A DNA stretch of 64,000 nucleotides from Acidimicrobiales bacterium (GCA_035316325.1 DATHJB010000103.1:1-64000); one strand, 5' to 3'. Positions 27,375-35,479 are shown, numbered from the stretch's first letter. Program-made: numbers and translations. The notes: generated by a model from the sequence alone, not told the origin.

Positions 27375-28142
27375 GTGCCGGCATCACTAGTCCCGGTCGT
27401 CGAGCGACTCTTCGACGACGCGGGGTTGTTCCCGCCGGCGGCCCATGCGATGGGCGACGCCCTCGTGCTGCACGAGCAGTCCCGCACCGGTCGTTACGGC
27501 CGGTTGGTGGGCCCGTTCCTGTGCCCGATCGCCCGTCTCGACGAGCTGGAGGCCTGCGTCGCCGGCGGCGCGCCCCGGCCCCCGGAGCTGAGCCTGGTCG
27601 CCTACCAGGGTGAGGCGCCGTGGCGGCGCCGGCTGACGCTGCGGCCGGGCGTCGTGCAGATCGAGGCGCCGCTGGGCCAGGCCCTGCCCGAGGACGCCGC
27701 CCGGCTGGTGCGCTACGTCGAGCTGCCGGGGCGGGGCGACGTCGAGCGGGCGGTCGAGGAGATCGCCCGGGCCAACGCCCGCGTGAAGGTGCGCTGCGGC
27801 GGGCTGATGCCCGACTCGGTGCCGTCGTCGCACCGCCTGGCCGAGGTGCTGACGGCCTGCGCCCGGCGCCGGGTGCCGCTGAAGGCCACCGCGGGGCTCC
27901 ACCACCCCTTTCGTCAGGAGGGGGGCCAGCACGGGTTCCTGAACCTGCTGGCCGCGGCGTCGGCGGCGTCGGCGGGCGAGAGCGTCGAGTCCCTCGTCGA
28001 CCTGCTCGACACCGAGGAGGAGAAGGGCGACCAGGTGATCCGGCGCATCGACCGCTCCTCCCGCTCGCTCGTCGCCTCGATCGGCACCTGCTCGATCGAC
28101 GAGCCCGCCGAACACCTCCGCCGCCTGGGCATCCTCCAGTGA
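27375..28142 (+). CDS. Conserved protein of unknown function beside tyrosine-degradation genes
   Basis: This 255-aa soluble protein is one I cannot assign to a named enzyme. Striking segments look like active-site or TIM-barrel loops: LFDDAGLFPPAAHAM (residues 12-26), KVRCGGLMPDSVPS (about 139), and VPLKATAGLHHPFR (about 168), the last with a Lys and two His. I recall similar 'conserved hypothetical' proteins in actinobacteria. It lies between hmgA and fahA, so a role linked to homogentisate breakdown, such as the maleylacetoacetate isomerase step that is otherwise missing here, is speculation. Confidence 0.7.
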   Translation: MPASLVPVVERLFDDAGLFPPAAHAMGDALVLHEQSRTGRYGRLVGPFLCPIARLDELEACVAGGAPRPPELSLVAYQGEAPWRRRLTLRPGVVQIEAPLGQALPEDAARLVRYVELPGRGDVERAVEEIARANARVKVRCGGLMPDSVPSSHRLAEVLTACARRRVPLKATAGLHHPFRQEGGQHGFLNLLAAASAASAGESVESLVDLLDTEEEKGDQVIRRIDRSSRSLVASIGTCSIDEPAEHLRRLGILQ

Positions 28143-28194
28143 GAGGCCCCGCGGCCAGGTCGCTCGTGCACGTTCTGAGGAGGTTCTTGCCGGC

Positions 28195-29433
28195 GTGCTG
28201 ACGTCGTGGGTGGTGGGCGCTGACGGGTCGGGGTTCCCGGCGGAGCACCTGCCCTACGGCGTGTTCGCCGAGCCCGGCGGGGTGCCGCGGGTGGGCGCCC
28301 GCATCGGCGACCACGTGGTCGACCTGGCCCGGTTGGCGCAGGACCGGGTGCTCGACGGGCCGTTCGCGCAGCCGTCGCTCAACGGGTTCATGGCCGAGGG
28401 GCCGGCCCGCTGGCGGCTGGTGCGGGAGACGCTCACCGAGCTCGTCTGCAACACCGACTTCCGGGATGCCGTCGGCCCGGCGCTGCTGCCCCTCGATGCC
28501 GTGGCCCTGCAGCTGCCGTTCACGGTGGCCGACTACGTCGACTTCTACAGCTCGATCCACCACGCCACGAACGTGGGCCGGCTGTTCCGTCCCGACGCCG
28601 AGCCGCTGCTGCCCAACTGGCGGCACCTGCCGGTCGGCTACCACGGGCGGGCAGGGACGGTGGTGGTGTCGGGGTCGCCGGTGGTCCGGCCGTCGGGGCA
28701 GCTCGGGCCGGGGCCCGACGGGGCGGTGGGGTTCGGGCCGAGCGCCCGGCTCGACATCGAGTTGGAGGTGGGGTTCGTCGTCGGCGTGCCGAGCATGCCG
28801 GCCCGGCCGGTGACGGTGGCGACCGCGCCGGCGCACGTGTTCGGGGTGGTGCTGGTGAACGACTGGTCGGCGCGGGACGTCCAGGCCTGGGAGTACCAGC
28901 CGCTGGGGCCGTTCCTGGGCAAGTCGTTCGCCACGTCGGTGTCGGCCTGGGTGACGCCGCTGGCGGCCCTGTCGGCCTGCCGCGTGCCGGGGCCTCGGCA
29001 GGAGCCGCCCCCGCTGCCGCACCTGGCGCCCGTGCCCGAGGAGCCGTGGGGCCTGGCGCTCGACCTCGCCGTCGACCTGCGGCCGTCGGGAGTCGAGGCT
29101 GACGGCGGTGGCGACCCGGCCACGGTGTCCGCCACGTCGTTCGCCGACATGTACTGGCAGTTCCCGCAGCAGATCGCCCACCTGACGTCGAACGGGGCGC
29201 ACCTGCGCAACGGCGACCTGCTGGCCTCGGGCACGGTGTCGGGGCCGACCCGGGGGAGCGAGGGCAGCCTGCTGGAGCTGACCCGGGGCGGAGCGGAGCC
29301 GCTGGTGGTGGGCGGTGCCACCCGGTCGTTCCTGGAGGACGGCGACGAGGTGACGCTGCGGGGCTCGGCGGCGGTCGCCCCCGACGTGACGTTGACCCTG
29401 GGCGAGGTGCGGGGCCGTATCGTGCCGGCATGA
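28195..29433 (+). CDS. fahA: Fumarylacetoacetase
   Basis: This 412-aa enzyme hydrolyses fumarylacetoacetate to fumarate and acetoacetate, the last step of tyrosine degradation. It has the N-terminal SH3-like part (PYGVFAEPGG), then DYVDFYSSIHHATNVGRLFRP with the catalytic His and metal Asp, WRHLPVGYHGRAGTVVVSG, ELEVGFVVG, VLVNDWSARDVQAWEYQPLGPFLGKSF and MYWQFPQQIAHL. The GTG start at 28195 is 52 bp after the unknown gene. The stop overlaps the FAD-oxidase start (ATGA). Confidence 0.95.
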   Translation: MLTSWVVGADGSGFPAEHLPYGVFAEPGGVPRVGARIGDHVVDLARLAQDRVLDGPFAQPSLNGFMAEGPARWRLVRETLTELVCNTDFRDAVGPALLPLDAVALQLPFTVADYVDFYSSIHHATNVGRLFRPDAEPLLPNWRHLPVGYHGRAGTVVVSGSPVVRPSGQLGPGPDGAVGFGPSARLDIELEVGFVVGVPSMPARPVTVATAPAHVFGVVLVNDWSARDVQAWEYQPLGPFLGKSFATSVSAWVTPLAALSACRVPGPRQEPPPLPHLAPVPEEPWGLALDLAVDLRPSGVEADGGGDPATVSATSFADMYWQFPQQIAHLTSNGAHLRNGDLLASGTVSGPTRGSEGSLLELTRGGAEPLVVGGATRSFLEDGDEVTLRGSAAVAPDVTLTLGEVRGRIVPA

Positions 29434-30821
29434 GCGGTAGCGGCGACCTCGACGGCTTCCTCGCGGAGGCCGGCAAGGTGGTGGGGGAGCGGCACGTGCT
29501 CACCGACCCGGCCGACACCGCCGGACACGTGGTCGACTGGACCCGGCGCTGGACCGGCAGCACGGGCGGGGTGGTGCGGCCCGCCGACACCGACGAGGTC
29601 GCCGGCCTCGTCGCCGCCGCCCGTCGCTACCACGTCGCACTGGTGGCCCAGGGCGGCAACACGGGGCTGGTCGGCGGCGCCATCCCGCAGGCGGCGGACC
29701 AGGTGGTGGTCGACCTGCGCCGGCTCTCGGTGCTGGCCCCGGTGGACGAGCTGGCCGCCCAGGTGACGGTCGGGGCCGGCGTCACCCTGGCGGCGTTGCA
29801 GGCCCACGCCCGGGCGGCGGGCCTGCGCTTCGGCGTCGACCTGGGCGCCCGCGACTCGGCGACCGTGGGCGGCATGGTGGCGACCAACGCCGGCGGGCTG
29901 CACGTGGTGCGCTTCGGGGCCATGCGGTCGCAGGTGGTCGGCGTCGAGGCGGTGCTGGGGACGGGTGCCGTGGTGAGCCGCCTGTCGGGGCTGGTGAAGG
30001 ACAACACGGGTTACGACCTGGCGCAGCTCCTGTGCGGCAGCGAGGGCACGTTGGGGCTGGTCACGAAGGTGCGGCTGCGGCTGGTCCCGCCGCCCGGGGA
30101 GCAGGTGGTCGGCCTGCTGGCGGTCGACTCCGTGGCGACGGCGGTGGCCCTGGCCGCGGGGCTGCGACGGCACCTGCCGGGCGTGCAGGCGCTGGAGCTG
30201 ATGGACGGCGACAACTTCCGCCTGGTCGCCGACCACCTCGGCGTGCCCCCACCCGTCGCTCCCGACGCCGGAGCGTTCCTCCTGGTCGAGGTGGAGGGCG
30301 CCGACGACCCGACCGAGGGCCTGGCCCGGGCGCTCGCCAACGCCGACGTGCTCGACGCGGCCGTCGCCACGTCCGGTCCCGACCGTGCCCGGCTGTGGCG
30401 GTTCCGCGAAGCCCACTCCGAGGTCGGGGCGACGTTCGGTGTGGTCCACAAGCTCGACGTCACCCTGCCCACCGCGGCGTTCGCCGAGTTCTGCGTCGAC
30501 GTGCGGGCCGAGGTGGCAGCGCGGTGGCCGGACGCGGTGACGCTGCTGTTCGGCCACGTCGGCGACGGGAACGTCCACGTCAACGTCGTGCTGCCGGAGA
30601 CCGCCGGCGCCGATTCGGGCGAGGAGCTCGACGACCTGGTGCTGGGGCTGGTGGTGGCGCGGGGCGGGTCGATCAGCGCCGAGCACGGCATCGGCATCGC
30701 CAAGCAGCGCTGGCTGGCCCGCGACCGCAGCCCCGACGAGCTGTCCGCCATGCGCGCCATCAAGGCCGCCCTCGACCCCGACGGCATCCTCAACCCGTCG
30801 GTGCTGCTGGGGCCTCCTTGA
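29430..30821 (+). CDS. FAD-linked oxidase (GlcD / D-2-hydroxyacid dehydrogenase type)
   Basis: This 463-aa VAO/PCMH-family flavoenzyme has an N-terminal FAD-binding domain (VAQGGNTGLVGGAIP, DLGARDSATVGGMVATNAGG, VKDNTGYDLAQLLCGSEGTLG) and a C-terminal cap with LFGHVGDGNVHVNV, SISAEHGIGIAKQRWL and the ending KAALDPDGILNPSVLL. It probably oxidises a D-2-hydroxyacid such as D-lactate, glycolate or D-2-hydroxyglutarate. It is translationally coupled to fahA by ATGA. Its stop codon lies within the promoter of the next gene. Confidence 0.9.
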   Translation: MSGSGDLDGFLAEAGKVVGERHVLTDPADTAGHVVDWTRRWTGSTGGVVRPADTDEVAGLVAAARRYHVALVAQGGNTGLVGGAIPQAADQVVVDLRRLSVLAPVDELAAQVTVGAGVTLAALQAHARAAGLRFGVDLGARDSATVGGMVATNAGGLHVVRFGAMRSQVVGVEAVLGTGAVVSRLSGLVKDNTGYDLAQLLCGSEGTLGLVTKVRLRLVPPPGEQVVGLLAVDSVATAVALAAGLRRHLPGVQALELMDGDNFRLVADHLGVPPPVAPDAGAFLLVEVEGADDPTEGLARALANADVLDAAVATSGPDRARLWRFREAHSEVGATFGVVHKLDVTLPTAAFAEFCVDVRAEVAARWPDAVTLLFGHVGDGNVHVNVVLPETAGADSGEELDDLVLGLVVARGGSISAEHGIGIAKQRWLARDRSPDELSAMRAIKAALDPDGILNPSVLLGPP

Positions 30822-30849
30822 CCCTCCCCCAGGGGGAGGCGCCTACGTT
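30818..30849 (+). promoter_or_regulatory. MerR-type promoter/operator, copy 1
   Basis: A -35 TTGACC (30818-30823) and a weak -10 TACGTT (30844-30849) are separated by a long, 20-bp spacer, the MerR hallmark. The spacer region holds the perfect 17-bp palindrome CCTCCCCC-A-GGGGGAGG (30823-30839). The ATG of the MerR gene is only 8 bp after the -10, so the message may be leaderless. A close copy of this box precedes the VOC gene at 33096. Confidence 0.65.
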
Positions 30850-30856
30850 GTCGGCC

Positions 30857-31684
30857 ATGAGCGACGGGTCGATGACCATCGGGACCTTCTCCCGGGCGAG
30901 CCTGCTGTCGGTGAAGACGCTGCGGGCCTACCACGAGGCCGGCATCCTCGTGCCCGCCCAGGTCGACCCCCGCACGGGCTACCGGGTGTACCACTCGTCG
31001 CAGCTCACCGACGCCGCCGTGGTGCTGCGGCTGCGGCAGCTCGACCTGCCGCTCGAGCAGGTGCGCCAGATCGTGACCGCCCGCGACCCCGAGGTGACCC
31101 GCCGGCTGCTGTCCGAGCACACCGCCCGGATGCAGTCCCGGCTCGACGACGTCGCCCGCATCGTCACCGAGCTGCAGGACACCGCCACGCACCCCGAGGC
31201 GCACACGCCGGTGCACGTCCGGGACGAGGGTGCGGTGCACACGCTCAGCCGCCGGGGGCGGGTCAGCGAGGCGACGTTCGCGTCGTTCCTGGGCCATGCC
31301 TACGACGAGCTGGAGCGGATGGCGGCGCGGCTGGGGGTGTCGCCGTCGGGGCCGCCGGGTGGGCTCTACCCGCCGGAGATCGTCGACGACGACGCCGAGG
31401 ACGTCGAGGCGTACCTGCCGCTGCCGGCGCCCGTGGGCCTGCCCGACGACCGCGGTGACGTGTTCCTGGGCGAGGTGCCGGCGGCGCGGGTGGCCGTGGC
31501 GACCCACCTGGGGCCGTACGACACGATCTCCGAGCAGTACCGGCGGCTGGGAGGCTGGGTGGCCGAGAACGCCACGCCGGCCGACCTGCCCGTGCGAGAG
31601 ATCTACGTGGTGAGCTACGACCAGACCGACGACCCCGGGCGCTTCCGCACCGAGATCCACTGGCCGATCACCACCGGGGGCTAG
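30857..31684 (+). CDS. MerR-family regulator with GyrI-like ligand-binding domain
   Basis: This 275-aa BltR/BmrR-type activator has the MerR HTH at about residues 6-75 (TIGTFSRASLLSVKTLRAYHEAG, GYRVYHSSQ), a coiled-coil linker (about 80-115), and a GyrI/AraC-effector-like C-terminal domain (about 120-275) ending REIYVVSYDQTDD...EIHWPI. This domain usually binds amphipathic small molecules. The palindromic box in its own promoter indicates autoregulation. The OYE gene follows after 27 bp and is probably co-transcribed. Confidence 0.9.
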   Translation: MSDGSMTIGTFSRASLLSVKTLRAYHEAGILVPAQVDPRTGYRVYHSSQLTDAAVVLRLRQLDLPLEQVRQIVTARDPEVTRRLLSEHTARMQSRLDDVARIVTELQDTATHPEAHTPVHVRDEGAVHTLSRRGRVSEATFASFLGHAYDELERMAARLGVSPSGPPGGLYPPEIVDDDAEDVEAYLPLPAPVGLPDDRGDVFLGEVPAARVAVATHLGPYDTISEQYRRLGGWVAENATPADLPVREIYVVSYDQTDDPGRFRTEIHWPITTGG

Positions 31685-31711
31685 TCGCTTCGCTCTGACC
31701 AGGGGGACCAC

Positions 31712-32908
31712 ATGACCGCTTCCGCCACCGGCGGCGTTGCCGCTGCCACTGCCGTCGAGCCGTTCGCTCCGGCACCGCTGGGGCCGCTGACTCTGCGCAA
31801 CCGGGTGATCAAGGCCGCCACCTTCGAGGGGCTGACCCGGAAGCACGTGGTGAACGACCGGCTGGTGGAGTTCCACCGGGTGGTCGCGGCCGGGGGAGTG
31901 GGGATGACGACGCTGGCGTTCTGCGCCGTGTCGCCCGACGGCTGCGCCACCCCCAACGAGATCGTGATCATCCCGGAGATGGCGCCGGGCCTGGCCCACC
32001 TCGCCGAGGCCGTGCACGCCGAGGGGGCGGCGGTGTCGGCCCAGCTGGGCCATGCCGGCGCCGTGGCCGCGGCGACCGGGCACCGGGGCGTGTCGCCGTC
32101 GCCGGTGTTCAGCCCGCTGGCCATGCGGCGGACCCGGCAGATCGGCGTCGACCAGATCGTCCGGGTGGTCGACGACTTCGCCCGGTCCGCCCGCCTGGTG
32201 GCCGACGCCGGGTTCGACGCCGTCGAGGTCCACATGGGCCACGGCTACCTGCTCAGCGAGTTCCTGAGCCCTTCGCTCAACAAGCGGACCGACGAGTGGG
32301 GCGGGTCGCTGGAGAACCGGGCCCGGTTCCCGCTCGAGGTGGTGCGGGCCGTGCGATCGGCCGTGGGTGACGGGGTGGCGGTGCTGGTCAAGCTCAACAT
32401 GGCCGACGGCGTGCCGGGCGGGCTGTGGCTCGACGAGAGCGTCGCCGTGGCCCGGATGCTGGAGGCCGACGGGGCCGCCCACGCCCTGGAGCTGACCGCC
32501 GGCAGCTCGCTCCAGAACCCGATGTACCTGTTCCGGGGCGAGGCGCCGATGGCCGAGATGGCCCGGACGATGCCGAAGCTGATCCGGCCGGCGTTCCGGC
32601 TGGTGGGGGCGAGGTTCCTGAAGTCGTACCCGTTCGAGGAGGCCTACCTGCTGCCCTACGCCCGGCAGTTCAGGGCCGCCGTCGGGCTGCCGCTGGTGCT
32701 GCTCGGGGGCATCAACCGGCTCGACACGGTGCGCCTGGCGCTCGACGAGGGCTTCGACTTCGTCGCCATGGGCCGGGCGCTGTTGCGGGAGCCCGACCTG
32801 CTGCGGCGCTGGCAGGAGGGCGCGACCGGCGAGTCGCTGTGCGTGCACTGCAACAAGTGCATGGCCACGATCTACCGCGGCACCCGCTGCGTCCTCGTGG
32901 AGGACTGA
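31712..32908 (+). CDS. NADH:flavin oxidoreductase (OYE family) with Cys cluster
   Basis: This 398-aa FMN TIM-barrel enzyme resembles Old Yellow Enzyme/2,4-dienoyl-CoA reductase N-terminal domains: LRNRVIKAATFEGLT, DAVEVHMGHGYLLSEFLSP, NKRTDEWGGSLENRARF and FDFVAMGRALLREPDL. The C-terminus carries CVHCNKC followed by a Cys after 11 residues, the spacing of the FadH-type 4Fe-4S site. It stops there, so the NAD(P)-binding domain of full-length FadH is missing and an electron partner may be needed. It lies in an apparent unit with the MerR activator, so induction by a xenobiotic or lipid electrophile is plausible. Confidence 0.88.
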   Translation: MTASATGGVAAATAVEPFAPAPLGPLTLRNRVIKAATFEGLTRKHVVNDRLVEFHRVVAAGGVGMTTLAFCAVSPDGCATPNEIVIIPEMAPGLAHLAEAVHAEGAAVSAQLGHAGAVAAATGHRGVSPSPVFSPLAMRRTRQIGVDQIVRVVDDFARSARLVADAGFDAVEVHMGHGYLLSEFLSPSLNKRTDEWGGSLENRARFPLEVVRAVRSAVGDGVAVLVKLNMADGVPGGLWLDESVAVARMLEADGAAHALELTAGSSLQNPMYLFRGEAPMAEMARTMPKLIRPAFRLVGARFLKSYPFEEAYLLPYARQFRAAVGLPLVLLGGINRLDTVRLALDEGFDFVAMGRALLREPDLLRRWQEGATGESLCVHCNKCMATIYRGTRCVLVED

Positions 32909-32920
32909 GGCTCGCGTCTG

Positions 32921-32961
32921 GGGGTCCGACGCGAAGGACCCCGTCCCGGCGGAGGACGGGG
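32921..32961 (+). terminator. Two overlapping hairpins after the OYE gene
   Basis: Two hairpins share bases: GGGGTCC/GGACCCC (32921-32927 with 32936-32942) and CCCCGTCC/GGACGGGG (32939-32946 with 32954-32961). They cannot form at once. The position 12 bp after the stop fits a terminator. The remaining DNA up to the VOC gene (about 33133) shows no coding sequence, only further GC-rich inverted-repeat fragments and the MerR box. Confidence 0.5.
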
Positions 32962-33095
32962 GCCCTTCACATCGGTGTGCCGACAGGGAGGGGGCGGGTC
33001 CTTCTCCACCGTCGGCGTGACAGCATGGCGGGCTCGCTGTCGACGGTTGGCTACCCCTGGCCCGAGGCCGGAAACAAGATTCCTCGCTCTCCCGC

Positions 33096-33119
33096 TTGAC
33101 CCTCCCCCTGGGAGAGCCC
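33096..33119 (+). promoter_or_regulatory. MerR-type box, copy 2, before the VOC gene
   Basis: TTGACCCTCCCCC is identical to the box at 30818, with the right half degenerate (TGGGAGAGC). It lies 13-36 bp before the VOC start. No good -10 is seen; the 19-20-bp spacer would place it in AGGGTG, just before the start codon. The shared box suggests that the MerR protein at 30857 also controls this gene. Confidence 0.5.
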
Positions 33120-33132
33120 GGAGGGTGGCGGT

Positions 33133-33501
33133 ATGACGCTGCAACTCGCCAACGTGTCCTTCGACTGCGACGACGCGCTGAAGGTCGCCACCTTCTGGTC
33201 GGCGGTGCTCGACCGTCCGCTCGACGCCGACGCGAGCGAGGACTTCGCCTCCATCGGCGCCGGCTCCCATGGCACGGGCGGTCAGGGCTGGCTGTTCACC
33301 AAGGTCCCGGAGCCCAAGGTCGCCAAGAACCGCTGCCACGTCGACCTCCACGCCGACGACCGGGACGGGGTCCAGAGCGAGGTCGACCGCCTCGTCGGCC
33401 TGGGAGCCACCGTGCTGCGCGACCCCAAGGAGGAGTTCGGCGTCTACTGGGGCACCCTCCAGGACCCCGAGGGCAACGAGCTCTGCCTCGCCGCCCCCTG
33501 A
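33133..33501 (+). CDS. VOC-family (glyoxalase-like) protein
   Basis: This 122-aa protein has the two beta-alpha-beta-beta-beta modules of the vicinal oxygen chelate superfamily: VSFDCDDALKVATFWSAVLDRP at the start and the C-terminal HVDLHADDRDG ... LGATVLRDPKEEFGVYWGTLQDPEGNELCLA. The final Glu and the mid His could be metal ligands. The function could be drug binding, dioxygenase or isomerase; this cannot be told. A MerR-type box precedes it. A diverged fragment of a similar gene lies at 35403-35475, on the far side of the kinase/HIRAN pair. Confidence 0.85.
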   Translation: MTLQLANVSFDCDDALKVATFWSAVLDRPLDADASEDFASIGAGSHGTGGQGWLFTKVPEPKVAKNRCHVDLHADDRDGVQSEVDRLVGLGATVLRDPKEEFGVYWGTLQDPEGNELCLAAP

Positions 33502-33695
33502 GTAGCCCGCTCGGCCCGTCCGGATGCCCAACGAAGGCCGGGGTCGGGGCGGATAGCGCACGTGGTGTCAACGGGCCTAAGCCTCGATGGCCTGTCGGGT
33601 CGTGACAGTGCCCGCCTGTAGGGTGCATCGTCCGGACCAGTTGACCTGGTACGAGCCAGCTCACGGCCCATCCCAGGAACTGTTCAGAGGCCACG
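33502..33695. other. Intergenic, left edge of accessory patch
   Basis: These 194 bp hold no gene that I can support. No helix-turn-helix (HipB-like) reading frame precedes the kinase. Base composition begins to drop here compared with the flanks. A promoter for the kinase gene must lie here, but I cannot pick it. Confidence 0.4.
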
Positions 33696-34589
33696 ATGCC
33701 GTTCCTCATCATTGACGTATCAGGCTGGCCACCCGCCAGGGAGGAGCAACTCGGCACCAAGCCGAAGCAATGGCTGGCCCGCCCTTCCGATGGTGGGCTC
33801 TGGCTATGGAAGGAGTCGACCTGGAACGTCGGCAAAGGCGGGGACCCCTACCGAAAGGGCGATGACTGGTCCGAGCGAATCGCGTGCGAGGTCGGGCGAG
33901 CTCTCGGCATTCCAGTTGCCGAGGTCGAGCTTGCCTCCCACCACGGACGTCTCGGCGTTGTCAGCCGACGTTTCGTGAACAGCTCCGAGGGACTGGTTCA
34001 TGGCAACGAGCTCCTCGCGCAGCAGAACGATCCGTGTAGCGCCCCGACCTACACGGTTGGGACGGTGATGTCGGTTCTCTCGGACGTGGCGCCGCCGGAC
34101 GATCACCATGCGTTGCCAACTGCTATCGACTGGTTCGCCGGCTACCTGGTTCTCGATGCACTCGTCGGCAACACCGATCGTCACATCGAGAATTGGGGAG
34201 TCATCCGTCGCACGGGTGATCCGGACCGACTCGCTCCAAGTTTCGACCACGCCTCCAGCTTGGGATTCCTGCTCGACGATGACCAGCGGGCCGAGCTTCT
34301 GGAAGGCCGCGACATCAACCGCACAGTCCAGGCCTTTGCCTCCCGGACCCGTACGAAGTTCGACGATCGCCCGCACACAGCCGATGCCGCCCTCGATCTC
34401 CTCGCCCAACTGGATCCAGAGACTCGACAGCACTGGATCACCCGGGTGACGTCCTTGGAGTCCATCGATGATGTCCTGCACCGGGTCCCTGCCAGCAGCA
34501 TGAGCGAGACGGCTCGAGCCTTTGCTTCGAGTCTCTACCAGGAGAATCACGCCAAATTGTCACAGGGCTTTCGTAGTCTGAGTACATGA
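33696..34589 (+). CDS. HipA-type Ser/Thr kinase domain protein (HipT-like)
   Basis: This 297-aa kinase corresponds to the C-terminal kinase half of HipA without its N-terminal subdomain. The ATP-site Lys lies in LWLWKE (Lys39). Helix WSERIACEVGRALGIPVAEV (58-77) is typical of the family. The catalytic loop is GNTDRHIEN (158-166, Asp161, Asn166) and the metal-binding motif is PSFDHASSLG (Asp184). HipA-family kinases phosphorylate tRNA synthetases or other proteins and cause growth arrest; the target here is unknown. Codon use is clearly less GC-rich than in the neighbours. The stop overlaps the start of the HIRAN gene (ATGA). Confidence 0.8.
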   Translation: MPFLIIDVSGWPPAREEQLGTKPKQWLARPSDGGLWLWKESTWNVGKGGDPYRKGDDWSERIACEVGRALGIPVAEVELASHHGRLGVVSRRFVNSSEGLVHGNELLAQQNDPCSAPTYTVGTVMSVLSDVAPPDDHHALPTAIDWFAGYLVLDALVGNTDRHIENWGVIRRTGDPDRLAPSFDHASSLGFLLDDDQRAELLEGRDINRTVQAFASRTRTKFDDRPHTADAALDLLAQLDPETRQHWITRVTSLESIDDVLHRVPASSMSETARAFASSLYQENHAKLSQGFRSLST

Positions 34590-35347
34590 CCAGCGAACAC
34601 GGCTCGACCGAGCGTCGTCTCTACGTGTCCTGGCGCGACCCGATCGGCTCGATCCATCCGATCGGCATGCTTGTTCGACGTCGAGGTGCAGAAGGCGAGC
34701 GGTTCCTCTTCGCCTATCTGAAGCTGGCCGAGCAACTCCCCGAGTTCAGGCCGCTACCTGGCTTGCCAGAGCTGCACAGGCGTTACGAGAGCCGATCGCT
34801 GTTCCCTGTGTTCGCTAACCGTGTTATGCCTCGGAGCCGACCGGACTTCGACCTCCTTGCTCATCGCGTCGACCTCGATGGCGATGCGGATCCCTTCGAG
34901 GTCATGGCCCGTAGCGGAGGCGTGCGTGCCACCGATCGGATCGAGGTCTTCTCGGGACCTGTGCGGACAGCGGAGAACCGAACGACTTGTCTCTTCTTCG
35001 CTCGAGGTATCCGGCACATCGAGGGTGCTGAGCAAGCAGTCGCTGACCTGGTACCGGGGGATCGACTCGTGCTGACCCTCGACCCGATGAATGACTTCAA
35101 CCCTCGGGCCATGCTGATGCGAGTCAGCGACGGACGCTCCGTCGGATACGTCCCCGACTATCTCCTCGAGCACATCCACGAGCTTCGCGATCTAAACGGT
35201 TCCGACCCAGAGATCCTGGTCGAGCACGTCAACGACGAGACAACGGCACCGCATCTCCGCCTCCTTTGCCGTCTAGATGCTCCTTGGCCACCTGGCTACG
35301 AACCCTTCTCCGACGCGCAGTTCAGGCCGTTGGCGTCGCTCGCTTGA
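34586..35347 (+). CDS. HipA N1-like plus HIRAN domain fusion (HipS-like partner)
   Basis: This is a 253-aa two-part protein. Residues about 10-115 resemble the small N-terminal subdomain of HipA (RLYVSWRDPIGSIHPIGML, RFLFAYLK, FRPLPGLPELHRRYESRSLFP), which in HipBST is a separate protein, HipS, that neutralises the kinase. Residues about 133-230 look like a HIRAN domain, a fold that recognises damaged or single-strand DNA ends: PGDRLVLTLDPMNDFNPRAML and GRSVGYVPDYLLEHI. The 4-bp overlap with the kinase implies coupled translation. I infer that it restrains or recruits the kinase. Domain calls are from motif recognition only. Confidence 0.65.
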   Translation: MTSEHGSTERRLYVSWRDPIGSIHPIGMLVRRRGAEGERFLFAYLKLAEQLPEFRPLPGLPELHRRYESRSLFPVFANRVMPRSRPDFDLLAHRVDLDGDADPFEVMARSGGVRATDRIEVFSGPVRTAENRTTCLFFARGIRHIEGAEQAVADLVPGDRLVLTLDPMNDFNPRAMLMRVSDGRSVGYVPDYLLEHIHELRDLNGSDPEILVEHVNDETTAPHLRLLCRLDAPWPPGYEPFSDAQFRPLASLA

Positions 35348-35402
35348 GCGACTCGTTCGTCCATCGCAGTACTCGTATCGTCGAGTCACAGTTCTTGGTC
35401 TG

Positions 35403-35475
35403 GGCTACATGACCGAGCTCAAGGTGGCCAAGAACCGCCGCCAGGTTGACCCCGTCGCCGACGACCGCGACGCTC
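35403..35475 (+). pseudogene. Fragment of a VOC-family gene
   Basis: The translation GYMTELKVAKNRRQVDPVADDRD aligns with the VOC protein at 33133 in its KVAKNRCHVDLHADDRDG segment. Over about 58 nt I count about 49 identical bases by hand. No start, N-terminal half or C-terminal half remains. It looks like the stump of a paralogue. Confidence 0.6.
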
Positions 35476-35479
35476 CGGG

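Noticed and set aside
33502-33695. A HipB-like antitoxin gene before the kinase
   Set aside because: I found no helix-turn-helix reading frame in these 194 bp; the short frames lack motif and start context.
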